Source: CAVSEK01 sp963726975 (GTDB taxonomy: Bacteria > Actinomycetota > Actinomycetes > Mycobacteriales > SCTD01). From it: DNA of 64,000 nt. Under the pieces are notes generated by a model that was not told the origin of the DNA, searched no databases, and was given only the letters and a program-made list of their open reading frames with translations. The DNA lies in the NCBI GenBank assembly GCA_963726975.1, contig CAVSEK010000004.1, forward strand, positions 248,001-312,000, given 5' to 3'. The position numbers and the translations under genes are program-made. Below are positions 9,606-18,575 of this stretch, in pieces. Within the stretch, counting starts at the first letter, position 1. Each line of letters opens with the position of its first letter.

Positions 9606-11462
9606 CTACGCGTTCGTCTTGACCTTGCGGTTGGCCTTCGCGCGGTCGCCCTGGTCGAGCAGCACCTTGCGGATGCGCACGGTCGCGGGGGTCACCTCGA
9701 CGCACTCGTCCTCGCGGCACCACTCGAGCGCCTGCTCGAGCGAGAGCTGCTTGTGCGGGATGAGCGGGACGAGGACGTCTCCCGAGCTCTGCCGCATGTT
9801 GGTGAGCTTCTTCTCCTTGGTGGCGTTGACGTCCATGTCGTCGCTGCGGGAGTTCTCGCCGACGATCATGCCCTCGTAGACGTCGGTGCCCGGACCGACG
9901 AACATCGTGCCGCGGTCCTGCAGGTTCGCCAGCGCGAAGCCGGTCGTCGGGCCGGTGCGGTCGGCGACGAGCGAGCCGGTCGGGCGGGTGCGGATCTCGC
10001 CGAACCACGGCTCGTACCGCTCGTGCACGTGGTGCAGCAGGCCGGTGCCGCGCGTCTCGGTGAGGAACTCGGTGCGGAAGCCGATGAGCCCGCGGGCGGG
10101 GACGAGGTACTCCATCCGGATCCAGCCGGTGCCGTGGTCGACCATCTGCTCCAGGCGGCCCTTGCGCAGCGCCATGAGCTGGATGAGCACGCCCTGGTAG
10201 TCGCTCGGCGCGTCGATCGTCAGCCGCTCGACCGGCTCGTGCAGCTTGCCGTCGACGGTGCGCGTGACGACCTGCGGCTTGCCGACGGTGAGCTCGAAGC
10301 CCTCCCGGCGCATGACCTCGACGAGGATCGCGAGCTGCAGCTCGCCGCGGCCCTGCACCTCCCACGTGTCGGGGCGCTCGGTCGGCTCCACGCGGATCGA
10401 GACGTTGCCGACGAGCTCCTTGTCGAGCCGGTCCTTGACCATGCGCGCGGTGAGCTTCTTGCCGCTCTTGCCGGCCAGCGGGCTGGTGTTGATGCCGATC
10501 GTCATCGAGATGTTGGGCTCGTCGATGGTGATGAGCGGCAGCGGGCGCGGGTCCTCGGGGTCGGCGAGGGTCTCGCCGATGGTGATCTCGGGGATGCCGG
10601 CGATCGCGACGATGTCGCCGGGGCCGGCCTCGTCGATGGACACGCGCTCGAGCGCCTCGGTGCCCAGCAGCTCGGTCAGGCGGACGCGCTCGACCGAGCC
10701 GTCCTGGCGGCACCACGCCACCGTCTGGCCCTTCTTGAGCCAGCCGTTGTGCACGCGGCACAGGGCGAGGCGGCCGAGGTACGGCGAGGCGTCCAGGTTG
10801 GTCACGTGCGCCTGCAGCGGGGCGTTCTCGTCGTACGTCGGCGCCGGGATCGTGCTCTTGATGACGTCGAACAGCGGCTGCAGGTCGGGGCTGTCGGGGC
10901 TGGTCCCGTCGGACGGGCGGGTCAGCGACGCCTGGCCGGTCTTGGCCTGGCAGTAGACGATCGGGAAGTCGATCTGCTCCTCGGTCGCGTCGAGGTCCAG
11001 GAACAGCTCGTAGGTCTCGTCGACGACCTCGGCGATCCGCGCGTCCGGCCGGTCCACCTTGTTGATGATCAGGATGACCGGCATGTCCTGCGCGAGGGCC
11101 TTGCGCAGCACGAAGCGGGTCTGCGGCAGCGGCCCCTCGGAGGCGTCGACGAGCAGCGCCACGCCGTCGACCATCGACAGCCCGCGCTCGACCTCACCGC
11201 CGAAGTCGGCGTGGCCCGGCGTGTCGATGATGTTGATGAGCAGGTCCTTGCGCCGGACCGCGGTGTTCTTCGCGAGGATCGTGATGCCCTTCTCGCGCTC
11301 GAGGTCCATGGAGTCCATGACGCGGTCCTGGACCGCGCCCTCCTCCTGCTGGTGCTCGGTGTAGGCGCCGGACTGCAGCAGCATGGCGTCCACCAGCGTC
11401 GTCTTGCCGTGGTCGACGTGGGCGATGATCGCCACGTTGCGGATGTCGTCGCGCGTGGGCAT
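9606..11462 (-). CDS. typA: TypA/BipA ribosome-associated GTPase
   Basis: 618-residue translational GTPase involved in stress and ribosome assembly. G1 AHVDHGKTTLVDAML, G2/G3 region ITILAKNTAV then DTPGHADFGGEVER, G4 NKVDRPDAR. The C-terminal BipA-specific domain (RGLIGFRTEFLTETRGTG, then REDECVEVTPATVRIRKVLLD) is intact. Full length and unbroken, in contrast to the frameshifted genes nearby. Confidence 0.97.
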   Translation of the reverse strand: MPTRDDIRNVAIIAHVDHGKTTLVDAMLLQSGAYTEHQQEEGAVQDRVMDSMDLEREKGITILAKNTAVRRKDLLINIIDTPGHADFGGEVERGLSMVDGVALLVDASEGPLPQTRFVLRKALAQDMPVILIINKVDRPDARIAEVVDETYELFLDLDATEEQIDFPIVYCQAKTGQASLTRPSDGTSPDSPDLQPLFDVIKSTIPAPTYDENAPLQAHVTNLDASPYLGRLALCRVHNGWLKKGQTVAWCRQDGSVERVRLTELLGTEALERVSIDEAGPGDIVAIAGIPEITIGETLADPEDPRPLPLITIDEPNISMTIGINTSPLAGKSGKKLTARMVKDRLDKELVGNVSIRVEPTERPDTWEVQGRGELQLAILVEVMRREGFELTVGKPQVVTRTVDGKLHEPVERLTIDAPSDYQGVLIQLMALRKGRLEQMVDHGTGWIRMEYLVPARGLIGFRTEFLTETRGTGLLHHVHERYEPWFGEIRTRPTGSLVADRTGPTTGFALANLQDRGTMFVGPGTDVYEGMIVGENSRSDDMDVNATKEKKLTNMRQSSGDVLVPLIPHKQLSLEQALEWCREDECVEVTPATVRIRKVLLDQGDRAKANRKVKTNA

Positions 11463-11583
11463 GCAGGGGCTCCGATGATCGGCGAAGGGGGTCGCCGAAC
11501 AGGGGCCGGCGAGGCGAGTCTAGGGACTGCAACGCCGCGCGAGCGGTCGCTAGTCCCGGCCCCGCCGGCCCCGGAGCCGTCGG

Positions 11584-12135
11584 TCAGGGCAGCAGGTCGA
11601 AGACGAAGTCGGTGGTCCGGCCGGTCCCGCCCACGATCCGCGCCTGCCCACGGGCGTTCTGGAAGTCGCCCGTGCCGCCGGTGATCGCGAGGACCGGCGG
11701 CCCGCTGGTCCGGCTGAAGACGCCGTACACGTCGATCTGGCCGCGGCCCTGGACGAGGAAGCTGCCGTCGCAGATGGTCGACCGCGCGTTGAGCCACACC
11801 AGCATGCAGCGCGCGCCGTCGGTGCCCAGCTGGCTGCCGTCGGGTGCGGTGAGCCGCTCCTGGAAGACGTAGTAGTCGCCCGGGGTCGGCCCGCTCCTGC
11901 CCGTGTCGACGTCGCCCGCGCGGCCGTTGTCGTGCGCGGTCAGCCGCAGGTGCTCGGCCGCGGTGATCTCCGGCGCCGCCCCCGAGGCCGACACCGCGGC
12001 CAGGCCGTCCTGCCACGTCCGGCCGCTCGACCCGGCGGACGCGCCGCCCGGGCTCCACACCGCTGCCCCCACGCACAGCGCGGCCGCGCCGCCCACGGCG
12101 ACGGCCTTCAGCGTCCTGCTCCTCGTCCGCTCCAT
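11584..12135 (-). CDS. Secreted allene-oxide-cyclase-barrel-like protein
   Basis: 183 residues with an N-terminal signal peptide (RSRTLKAVAVGGAAALCVGA) and a beta barrel bearing GDYYVFQERLTAPDGSQLGTDGARC, a pattern I associate with bacterial proteins of the AOC/dirigent-like barrel fold, and the C-terminal AITGGTGDFQNARGQARIVGGTG. Enzymatic activity in bacteria is unproven. An AGGAGGGAGG ribosome-binding site precedes the ATG. Confidence 0.7.
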   Translation of the reverse strand: MERTRSRTLKAVAVGGAAALCVGAAVWSPGGASAGSSGRTWQDGLAAVSASGAAPEITAAEHLRLTAHDNGRAGDVDTGRSGPTPGDYYVFQERLTAPDGSQLGTDGARCMLVWLNARSTICDGSFLVQGRGQIDVYGVFSRTSGPPVLAITGGTGDFQNARGQARIVGGTGRTTDFVFDLLP

Positions 12136-12170
12136 CGCGGACCTCCCTCCTGCGCCCGAGACCCCCTCGG

Positions 12171-12198
12171 GGCGCGAGGAACGTAGACCCCTCGCGCC
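12171..12198 (-). terminator. Hairpin after the Nudix gene
   Basis: A 9-bp inverted repeat (GGCGCGAGG / CCTCGCGCC) with a 10-nt loop, 24 bp beyond the Nudix stop and before the next gene's start. Likely a terminator without a T-tract, as is common at this GC content. Confidence 0.45.
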
Positions 12199-12221
12199 GG
12201 TCGGGGAAGGGGTCGTCCGGG

Positions 12222-12650
12222 TCAGGTCCGCAGCCCGCGGGACGACCCGAGCAGGCCGCGCAGCGCGTCGACGACCGGCCGGTCGGCGGGGATCCACGGC
12301 ACGTCGTCGAGCTCGGCGGCGGTCAGCCACCGGTGCTCGTCGTGGTCGAGCAGCTGGGGCTCGACGTCGTCGAGCAGGCGCGCGAGGTAGACCCGCAGGA
12401 CGGCCGTGCCGCGCAGGTCGAGGTCGGGCCCGACCCGGGCGCCGACCTCGGCGCGCACCCCGAGCTCCTCGCGCAGCTCGCGGGCGAGCGCCGTGACGTC
12501 GTCCTCGCCGGGATCGACCTTGCCGCCGGGGAACTCCCACAGCCCGGCCAGCTGCGGCGGGTCGGTGCGGCGGCAGGCGAGCACGCGCGGCGGGTCGTCG
12601 CGCAGCAGCGCGGCACCGACGACCTGCACGAGCCCGGGCACGGGCCGCAC
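12222..12650 (-). CDS. Nudix hydrolase, MutT-like (8-oxo-dGTP diphosphatase type)
   Basis: About 142 residues with a complete Nudix box, GGKVDPGEDDVTALARELRE followed by ELGV (near 37-61), preceded by LAGLWEFPGG. This arrangement fits MutT-type sanitising enzymes that hydrolyse 8-oxo-dGTP. It starts within ~10 bp of a divergent DNA glycosylase gene, so the pair may share a promoter region and a DNA-repair theme. An internal GTG at 12641 is an alternative start. Confidence 0.85.
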   Translation of the reverse strand: MRPVPGLVQVVGAALLRDDPPRVLACRRTDPPQLAGLWEFPGGKVDPGEDDVTALARELREELGVRAEVGARVGPDLDLRGTAVLRVYLARLLDDVEPQLLDHDEHRWLTAAELDDVPWIPADRPVVDALRGLLGSSRGLRT

Positions 12651-12659
12651 ACTAGGGCC

Positions 12660-13472
12660 GTGGGGGCGCAGGCGGCGGCGCTGCTCGACGCGGGGGGCCC
12701 GCTCGGGCAGGTCGAGCCCTTCGTCCCGGTCGGCTCGCTGCGGCTGGACGTGCCGTACGACCTCCCGGGCAACGCGCTGCTGCACGGCGGGGTGGGGCTG
12801 GCCCCCACGGCCTGGGACGGCGGGCGCCTGCACCTGCGGCTGCCCGACCCGGTCGTGGTCGCGCCGGGCCTGGTCGTCTCGTGGTCGGGGCGCGCACCGG
12901 CCCTGTCCGTCGTACGGCGGGTGCTGGGGCTCGACGACGACCTGTCCGAGCTGTACGACGCCTGCGACCGGGTGCCGTCGCTGACCGGCCTGCGCGTACG
13001 GGTGGTGCGCTCCCCCACCGTCTGGCAGGACCTCGTGGGCACGCTCGCCGGGACGCGGGCGTCGTACCGCTCCACGCAGGCCATGGTGCGCTCGGTCGCC
13101 GGCCCGTCGGGCTTCCCGTCGCCGGAGGAGGTGCTGGGGCTCGACCTGGCGCGCTGGGGCTACCGCGGGCCGTGGCTGCGGTCGCTCGCCTCGCGGGTGC
13201 TCGACGGCTGGGACCCCGAGCAGCTGCTCTCGCCGGCGCTGTCCGACGCCGAGGTGCTGACCCGGGTGCGGGAGCTGACCGGCTTCGGGCCCTTCGCCGC
13301 CGCGCAGCTGCAGCCGCTGCTCGGCCGACCGCGCCCGCTCGTGCTCGACGGCTGGCTGGCGTCGGTCGTCGGGGACGTCGCGGCGTACGCCCTCATGGGC
13401 CGGTGGGCCGGCACCGGGGCCTGGCTGGCCGCTACGGCAGGGCGCCCCCGGAGCTCGGCACCTTCCCGTTGA
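12660..13472 (+). CDS. HhH-GPD DNA glycosylase-like (AlkA-type) protein
   Basis: 270 residues. The C-terminal half resembles the helix-hairpin-helix glycosylase core: LTRVRELTGFGPFAAAQLQPLLGRPRPLVLDGW, with the catalytic-type Asp in VLDGW. The N-terminal half resembles an AlkA-type N domain. Probable 3-methyladenine-type glycosylase activity is inferred. The GTG at 12660 is 10 bp from the divergent Nudix start. The 3' end overlaps the convergent coiled-coil gene by about 40 bp. Confidence 0.72.
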   Translation: MGAQAAALLDAGGPLGQVEPFVPVGSLRLDVPYDLPGNALLHGGVGLAPTAWDGGRLHLRLPDPVVVAPGLVVSWSGRAPALSVVRRVLGLDDDLSELYDACDRVPSLTGLRVRVVRSPTVWQDLVGTLAGTRASYRSTQAMVRSVAGPSGFPSPEEVLGLDLARWGYRGPWLRSLASRVLDGWDPEQLLSPALSDAEVLTRVRELTGFGPFAAAQLQPLLGRPRPLVLDGWLASVVGDVAAYALMGRWAGTGAWLAATAGRPRSSAPSR

Positions 13473-13899
13473 TCTGCCGCACCTGCTCGAGCGTCTGCTG
13501 GGCGATCGCCCGCAGCTGCTCGGTGAGCGCCTGGACGCGGGCAGCCGTGTCGCGGGTGTCGGTCGCCACGTCGCGGGTCGCCGCCGCGATGTCCCGGGTC
13601 TGCGTCGCGAGGTCGCGGGTCTGCGCGGCGATGTCCCGGGTCTGCGCGGCGGTGTCCCGGGTCTGCTCGGCGACGTCGTTGGTCCTGCGGGCCTCGGCGA
13701 GCAGCGCGTTCGTGCTGTCCAGCTGCGCCTGCAGCAGGTCGATCTGGCGGCTCAGCAGGTCCCGCTGGGTGGCGATGAGGTCGCGCTGGGCGGCGATGTC
13801 GCCGCGCAGCCCGCGGGCCGGTCCGAAGAGCAGCACGAGCACGCCGGCGATCAGCACCGTGGCTGCTGCGGCGGCGAGCAGGCGGTGGGAGCGGGTCAT
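13432..13899 (-). CDS. Membrane-anchored protein with tandem heptad TRDxAxQ repeats
   Basis: 155 residues: one N-terminal membrane segment (LLAAAAATVLIAGVLVLLF) then a continuous predicted coiled coil. Between about residues 75 and 115 the sequence is a tandem array of a seven-residue unit close to TRDIAAQ (at least six copies), encoded by a 21-bp DNA repeat. I do not recognise a family. It may be a structural or tethering protein at the membrane. It is divergent from the SOS-box HNH gene with a 154-bp spacer. Confidence 0.65.
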   Translation of the reverse strand: MTRSHRLLAAAAATVLIAGVLVLLFGPARGLRGDIAAQRDLIATQRDLLSRQIDLLQAQLDSTNALLAEARRTNDVAEQTRDTAAQTRDIAAQTRDLATQTRDIAAATRDVATDTRDTAARVQALTEQLRAIAQQTLEQVRQINGKVPSSGGALP

Positions 13900-13940
13900 G
13901 GCGCTGCTCTGCCCCCCGGCAGGTGGTCGAGCGGGTGTCG

Positions 13941-13956
13941 TCGATCACGTGCTCGG
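13941..13956. promoter_or_regulatory. Degenerate SOS-box-like site
   Basis: TCGATCACGTGCTCGG matches the perfect box at 14046 at 13 of 16 positions and lies 42 bp upstream of the divergent coiled-coil gene. It may be a weak second LexA site or chance. Confidence 0.2.
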
Positions 13957-14045
13957 GTGCGGGCGTCCAGGAGGCGGTGCGTCCGCGACGACGTCCTCGG
14001 AGGGTGTCCACAGGCGCTTGACGGGACTCCGGCGGTGCGGCAGTA

Positions 14046-14061
14046 TCGAACACGTGTTCGA
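14046..14061. promoter_or_regulatory. Perfect LexA/SOS box overlapping the HNH gene start
   Basis: TCGAACACGTGTTCGA is a perfect 16-bp palindrome that fits the actinobacterial/Gram-positive SOS consensus (GAAC-N4-GTTC with TCGA flanks). The HNH GTG start (14054) is in the right half, so the first codons (V-F-E) are themselves operator sequence. LexA bound here would block both transcription and, as a DNA constraint, shape the N-terminus. 13E12-family genes in M. tuberculosis are known LexA targets. Confidence 0.75.
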
Positions 14062-16028
14062 GGACAGGGTGGGTCGGGGGGACGAGCCGGCGCGCCCGCG
14101 CCAGGACCGGCCGGACGCGCTGCCGGACGCGCTGCCGGTGGCGCTGCCGGGGTTCGAGCGGTCGCAGGAGGCGACGCAGGTGCTGCTGGCGGCCGAGCAG
14201 GCGGCGGCGCGGGCGTTCCTGGCGTCGCTGTCGGCGGTCCACGACCTGTACGTCGCGGTGTCCCGCGACGACGACCGGCAGGTCGCCGGCCGGCGGAGCC
14301 TGGACGCTGCCGCCGACAGCCCACCCCGGCGGGTGCCGATCGACTGGGTCAGCGAGAAGGACCTGGCGCTGGCCGAGCTGGCGCTGGTGCTGCAGGTCCA
14401 CCCCCGCACCGCGCTGGCCCGCCTGGGGCTGCACGAACGCCTGCTCGAGCAGCCGCTGCTCGTGCAGCTGCTGGAGAGCGGGCTGCTGACGGTCCCGGCG
14501 TTCCTGGCCGCCGACGACGCCCTCGCGCTGCTGGGTGACGCGCGGCTGCCCGGCACCGACCCGCAGACCGGCCCCCGCCAGGTCGACCTGGTCCTGGAGC
14601 GGCTGCTGGGCCGCCGCGACCCCGACGGGCAGCTGACCGGCTGGACCGACACCCCCGGCCGGCTGCGCTCCGCGATCACCCGGGCGATGATCCGGCTCGA
14701 CCCCGACGGCTACGCCCGGCGCCGCGCCGAAGCGACCCGCCGCGACACCGGGGTCCGCCTCAAGGCCCTGGCCGACGGGCTGGCCGAGCTCGCCGCGACC
14801 GGCCCCGCCACCAGCCTGACCGCCGCCCACACCCTGCTGGAGCAGCTGTCCGGCCCGACCGGCCCGGACGACGACCGCAGCCACGGACAACGCCAGGTCG
14901 ACGCGCTGCTCACCGCGCTGCTCGGCGCCACCGCACAGACCGGCCTGGCCCTGGAGCTGGACCTGGAGATCCCGGTCCAGACCACCAGCACCCGCCCCGT
15001 CCCCCAACCCCACGGCCCCGACCTCGCCGAACCCGTCCACCTCCGCACCGCCCTCACCGCCCAACTGCTCGCCCTGCTCACCACCAGCACCCCGACCCAG
15101 CCCAACCCCCAGCCCAGCCCCAGCCCGCACCTCAGCCCCAGCCCCAGCCGCAGGTCGAGCCCCAGTCGGGGCCGCCTCCCGGACAGCAGCCCCGACGCCC
15201 GCCGGAGGCCCGCAGCACCACCGACGAGCCCGTCGACCCCGCCGTGGACCTCGACGTCGAGTCCTCAGCCGAGCCGGACATCGACCGGGCAGGCCGGGCC
15301 GACCCGGGACCGCCGGTCGCCCCACCCCTCGCCACCGGCCCACCACCCGAGCCACTCGAGCCGTCCGAGCCGTCCGAGATGTCCACGGCCGCTGCGGTCC
15401 GGGCTGCCCGACAACGCCTGGCCGACCCCGCACCGCTACCGCAGATCACCGGCCACGACCCCGCCGACCCGCACCTGCTCACCGAACTGCTCACCGACCC
15501 CCACGGCCTCCCGCTCGGCCTCAGCCACGTCACCGTCCGCCGGCTCTGCCGCGACCAACACGGCCAGATCATCGCCGTCGACACCACCGCCCTGCCCCTG
15601 GCCACCTGGCTCCGCCGCGCCGCCAACACCACCGCCAGCACCACCAGCAGCACCACCGCCAGCCCACCGCCAGCACCACCGCCAGCACCCCCGGCCTGCC
15701 GACCGCCGCCGACCTGCTCCGCCAGCTCACCACCGACCTGCCCACACCCCCCGGCCCCACCAGCAGCTACCGCCCCACCGCCGCCCACCAACGCCTGGCC
15801 CGCTACGCCACCCCCACCTGCCGCTTCCCCACCTGCACCCTCCGCCGCTGCGACCTGGACCACCGCGACCCCCACCCCCACGGCCAGACCACCCCCGCCA
15901 ACCTCGCCCCCGCCTGCCGCCACCACCACCGCCTCAAGCACGCCGGCTGGCGCCCCACCCAGCACCCCGACGGCACCACCACCTGGACCAGCCCCACCGG
16001 ACTGCGCCGCACCCAACCACCCCCCTGA
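14054..16028 (+). CDS. DUF222/13E12-repeat HNH endonuclease family protein (two frameshifts)
   Basis: Reassembled ~655-residue protein: an N-terminal DUF222 region (residues ~30-300), a long Pro/Gln/Ser/Thr-rich linker (~345-560), and a C-terminal HNH domain with CRFPTCTLRRCDLDHRDPH, then NLAPACRHHHRLKHAGW: paired Cys plus the D-H...H-H signature. Frame changes are needed near 15110 (in a CCCAG repeat) and near 15665 (in an ACC/AGC repeat), both in low-complexity DNA. The family is amplified in actinobacterial genomes. Its enzymatic role is unproven. The start lies within a perfect SOS box, implying DNA-damage induction. Confidence 0.82.
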
Positions 16029-16052
16029 CGTCGCCGGCCGTACCGTGCGCGC

Positions 16053-17030
16053 GTGCTCCCGCTGCTCGCCGACCAGCGCCGGCGCGCGGCGGAGCTGCTG
16101 CCCCCCGACGTGCTGGCCTGGGTCGAGACCGGCTCCGGGGACGAGCACACCCTCGACGAGGCCGAGCGGGCCTGGCACGACGTCCGGCTGCGACCCCGGG
16201 TGCTGCGCGACGTCAGCCGCGTCGACACCGGCCTCACCCTGCTCGGGACGCGGCTGAGCACCCCCGTCGGGGTCGCACCGAGCGCGCTGCACGGTCTGCT
16301 GCACGACAGCGCCGAGCGCGGCACGGCCGAGGGGGCACAACGGGCAGGCGCCCTCACCGTCGTCTCCTCCCGCGCCTCCCTCGACCCCGCCGACACCGGC
16401 GCCGACCCGTGGTGGCTGCAGGTCTACGTCCTGCGCGACCGCCGCCGCACCCTCGAGCGGGTGCAGGCCGCGGCAGCCGCCGGGGCCGCTGCCCTCGTGC
16501 TGACCGGCGACACCCCGTACGTCGCCCCGAAGTCCCGCGGCACCGGCCCCGAGCAGGTGAGCGGCCGGCCCTACGAGGAGCAGCAGGACCCCTCCGCCAC
16601 CCTCGACGTCGTCGCTGAGCTGCGCGAGCAGACCGGCCTGCCCGTCCTCGTCAAGGGCGTCCTGCGTGCCGACGACGCCGTCGCCTGCGTCTCCGCCGGC
16701 GCCGCCGGGCTCGTGGTGAGCAACCACGGCGGCCGCCAGCTCGACCGCGGCGTGAGCACCGCCCGGGCGCTGCGGGAGGTCGCCGACGCCGTCGACGTGC
16801 CCGTGCTCGTCGACGGCGGCCTGCGCAGCGGCCTCGACGTCCTGTGCGCGCTCGCCCTGGGGGCGACCGCGGTGCTGGTCGGCCGCCCGGTGCTGTGGGC
16901 GCTCGCCGCCGACGGCGCCGACGGCGTCGCGGCCTGCCTCGACGCCGTCACCGACGATCTGCGCCGCGCGATGGCCCTCGCCGGCGCCGCCGACCTCGGC
17001 GACGTGGGACCCGACCTCGTCGCGGGGTAG
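16053..17030 (+). CDS. FMN-dependent alpha-hydroxy-acid oxidase/dehydrogenase
   Basis: 325-residue TIM-barrel flavoprotein of the lactate dehydrogenase/glycolate oxidase family. LSTPVGVAPSALHGL near the N-terminus, WWLQVYVLRDRRRT, VLVKGVLRADDA (FMN Lys), the active-site SNHGGRQLDRG and VLVDGGLRSGLDVLCALALGA for phosphate binding. Slightly shorter than usual (350-380). It ends 9 bp before the carotenoid-desaturase-like gene, the first gene of a three-gene operon. Confidence 0.88.
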   Translation: MLPLLADQRRRAAELLPPDVLAWVETGSGDEHTLDEAERAWHDVRLRPRVLRDVSRVDTGLTLLGTRLSTPVGVAPSALHGLLHDSAERGTAEGAQRAGALTVVSSRASLDPADTGADPWWLQVYVLRDRRRTLERVQAAAAAGAAALVLTGDTPYVAPKSRGTGPEQVSGRPYEEQQDPSATLDVVAELREQTGLPVLVKGVLRADDAVACVSAGAAGLVVSNHGGRQLDRGVSTARALREVADAVDVPVLVDGGLRSGLDVLCALALGATAVLVGRPVLWALAADGADGVAACLDAVTDDLRRAMALAGAADLGDVGPDLVAG

Positions 17031-17039
17031 GGACGCCAC

Positions 17040-18575
17040 ATGAGCGCAGCACCCGTCGTCGTCGTCGGTGGAGGTCACAACGGGCTGGTCGCCGCCTGCT
17101 ACCTGGCGAAGGCCGGCCGGGAGGTCCTCGTCCTCGAGGCCTCCGACAAGCTCGGCGGGGGTTCCCGCACCGACGAGACGCTGCCCGGCCACCGCTTCAA
17201 CACCCACAGCGCCGCCCACAACATCATCAACATGACCCGCATCCCGCGCGAGCTCGACCTCGCGGGGGCAGGCCTGGACTACGTCGAGATGGAGCCGTTC
17301 GCGACCGGCTTCGGTGCGGACGGCCAGGTCCGGCGGTTCTCCCGGTCCATCGAGGCGACCGCCGCCGGCCTGCCCGACGGGGACGCGTACGCCGCGTTCA
17401 TGTCCCGCGCCGTCCCCCTGGTGCAGCTGGCCGTCAGCGGCCTGGAGAGCGGCTCCACCGGCACCGGCATCGCCAAGGCCGTCGCCGGTCAGCTGCGCCA
17501 GCTGGTCACCGGGGTCCGCCGCGCCGGCGGGCCGCTCGGCCTCGTGCACGACCTCACCGCGCCGTACGGCTCGCTGCTGCAGGCGGCGCTGCGCGACGAC
17601 CTGACCCGCTCGTCGGTCGCGTCCTTCGCCAGCCACTCCTCGGCCGGCCCGCACACCCCCGGCGGCTCGTTCTACGTCTTCTGGCAGGCCGCCTACCACC
17701 TGTACGGCCAGTGGCACGCCCGCGGCGGCTCCCAGGCGCTCACCGACGCGCTCGAGCGGCGGCTGGCGTCGTACGGCGGGAGCACCCGGACGGCAGCGCC
17801 CGTCGCGAAGGTCCTCGCCCCCGGCGGGCGCGCCCAGGGCGTCCTGCTCGAGGACGGCGAGCGGATCGCCGCGTCCGAGGTCGTCACCGCCGTCGACGTG
17901 CAGACCGCGCTGCTGCGGCTGCTCGACCCGCCGCTGGCCGGCGACGCGGGCCGCCAGCTCGAGGCCGCGCACCGCGGCAACGCGGTGCAGCTCGTCGTGC
18001 ACCTGTCGGTGGACCGGCTGCCGGCCTACCCGGGCGCCCAGCCGGGCGACCACAACGGCCTGCAGTCGCACGTGCCGACGGTGGAGCAGCTCCGGCGCGG
18101 CTTCCTCGCCGCCGAGGCGCACCGGCTGCCCGACCCGCCGCCGACGTACTGCTTCACCCCGAGCGTCTACGACGACTCGCTCGCGCCGCCCGGCCGGCAC
18201 ACCGTCTACCTCGCGTGCCCCTGCGCCCCCTTCGAGGTCGACGGCGGGTGGGACCAGCACGCGGAGCGCTTCGCCGACGCGATGGTCGACTCGGTCGAGC
18301 GGGTCGCGCCGGGGTTCCGCGACAGCATCCGGGCGCGGACCGTCCGCACGCCCCCGCTCATGGCCCGCGAGCTGCGCTGGCCCGGGGCGCACCCGATGTT
18401 CCTCGACATCAGCCTCGACCAGCTCGCGGCGCTGCGCCCGACCCGCGCGCTGGCCGGGCACACCGTCCCGGGCGTGCGCGGCCTCTACACCTGCGGCGCC
18501 TCCACCGGTCCGGTCGGCGGCATCGCCGGCAGCTCGGGCAAGGCCGCGGCACTGGCGCTGCTCGCCGGGAAGTGA
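17040..18575 (+). CDS. NAD(P)/FAD-dependent oxidoreductase, phytoene-desaturase-like
   Basis: 511 residues. N-terminal Rossmann motif VVVVGGGHNGLVAACYLAKAG followed by GREVLVLEASDKLGGGSRT, and the C-terminal FAD signature GLYTCGASTGPVGGIAGSSGKAAA, both typical of CrtI/amine-oxidase-type proteins. No carotenoid partner genes (crtB/crtE) are nearby, so the substrate is unknown. The stop overlaps the polymerase-like gene's GTG by 4 bp. Confidence 0.85.
   Translation: MSAAPVVVVGGGHNGLVAACYLAKAGREVLVLEASDKLGGGSRTDETLPGHRFNTHSAAHNIINMTRIPRELDLAGAGLDYVEMEPFATGFGADGQVRRFSRSIEATAAGLPDGDAYAAFMSRAVPLVQLAVSGLESGSTGTGIAKAVAGQLRQLVTGVRRAGGPLGLVHDLTAPYGSLLQAALRDDLTRSSVASFASHSSAGPHTPGGSFYVFWQAAYHLYGQWHARGGSQALTDALERRLASYGGSTRTAAPVAKVLAPGGRAQGVLLEDGERIAASEVVTAVDVQTALLRLLDPPLAGDAGRQLEAAHRGNAVQLVVHLSVDRLPAYPGAQPGDHNGLQSHVPTVEQLRRGFLAAEAHRLPDPPPTYCFTPSVYDDSLAPPGRHTVYLACPCAPFEVDGGWDQHAERFADAMVDSVERVAPGFRDSIRARTVRTPPLMARELRWPGAHPMFLDISLDQLAALRPTRALAGHTVPGVRGLYTCGASTGPVGGIAGSSGKAAALALLAGK

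Noticed and set aside
13540..13690. 21-bp tandem repeats that might be a regulatory or CRISPR array
   Set aside because: They are in frame with the heptad coiled-coil protein and have no unique spacers.
12881..16618. A 1245-residue plus-strand open frame
   Set aside because: It runs through unrelated genes in different frames; only the 14054-15110 part is coding (HNH protein).
15132..18461. A 1109-residue minus-strand open frame
   Set aside because: It is antisense to the HNH, FMN oxidoreductase and desaturase-like genes and has no recognisable domain.
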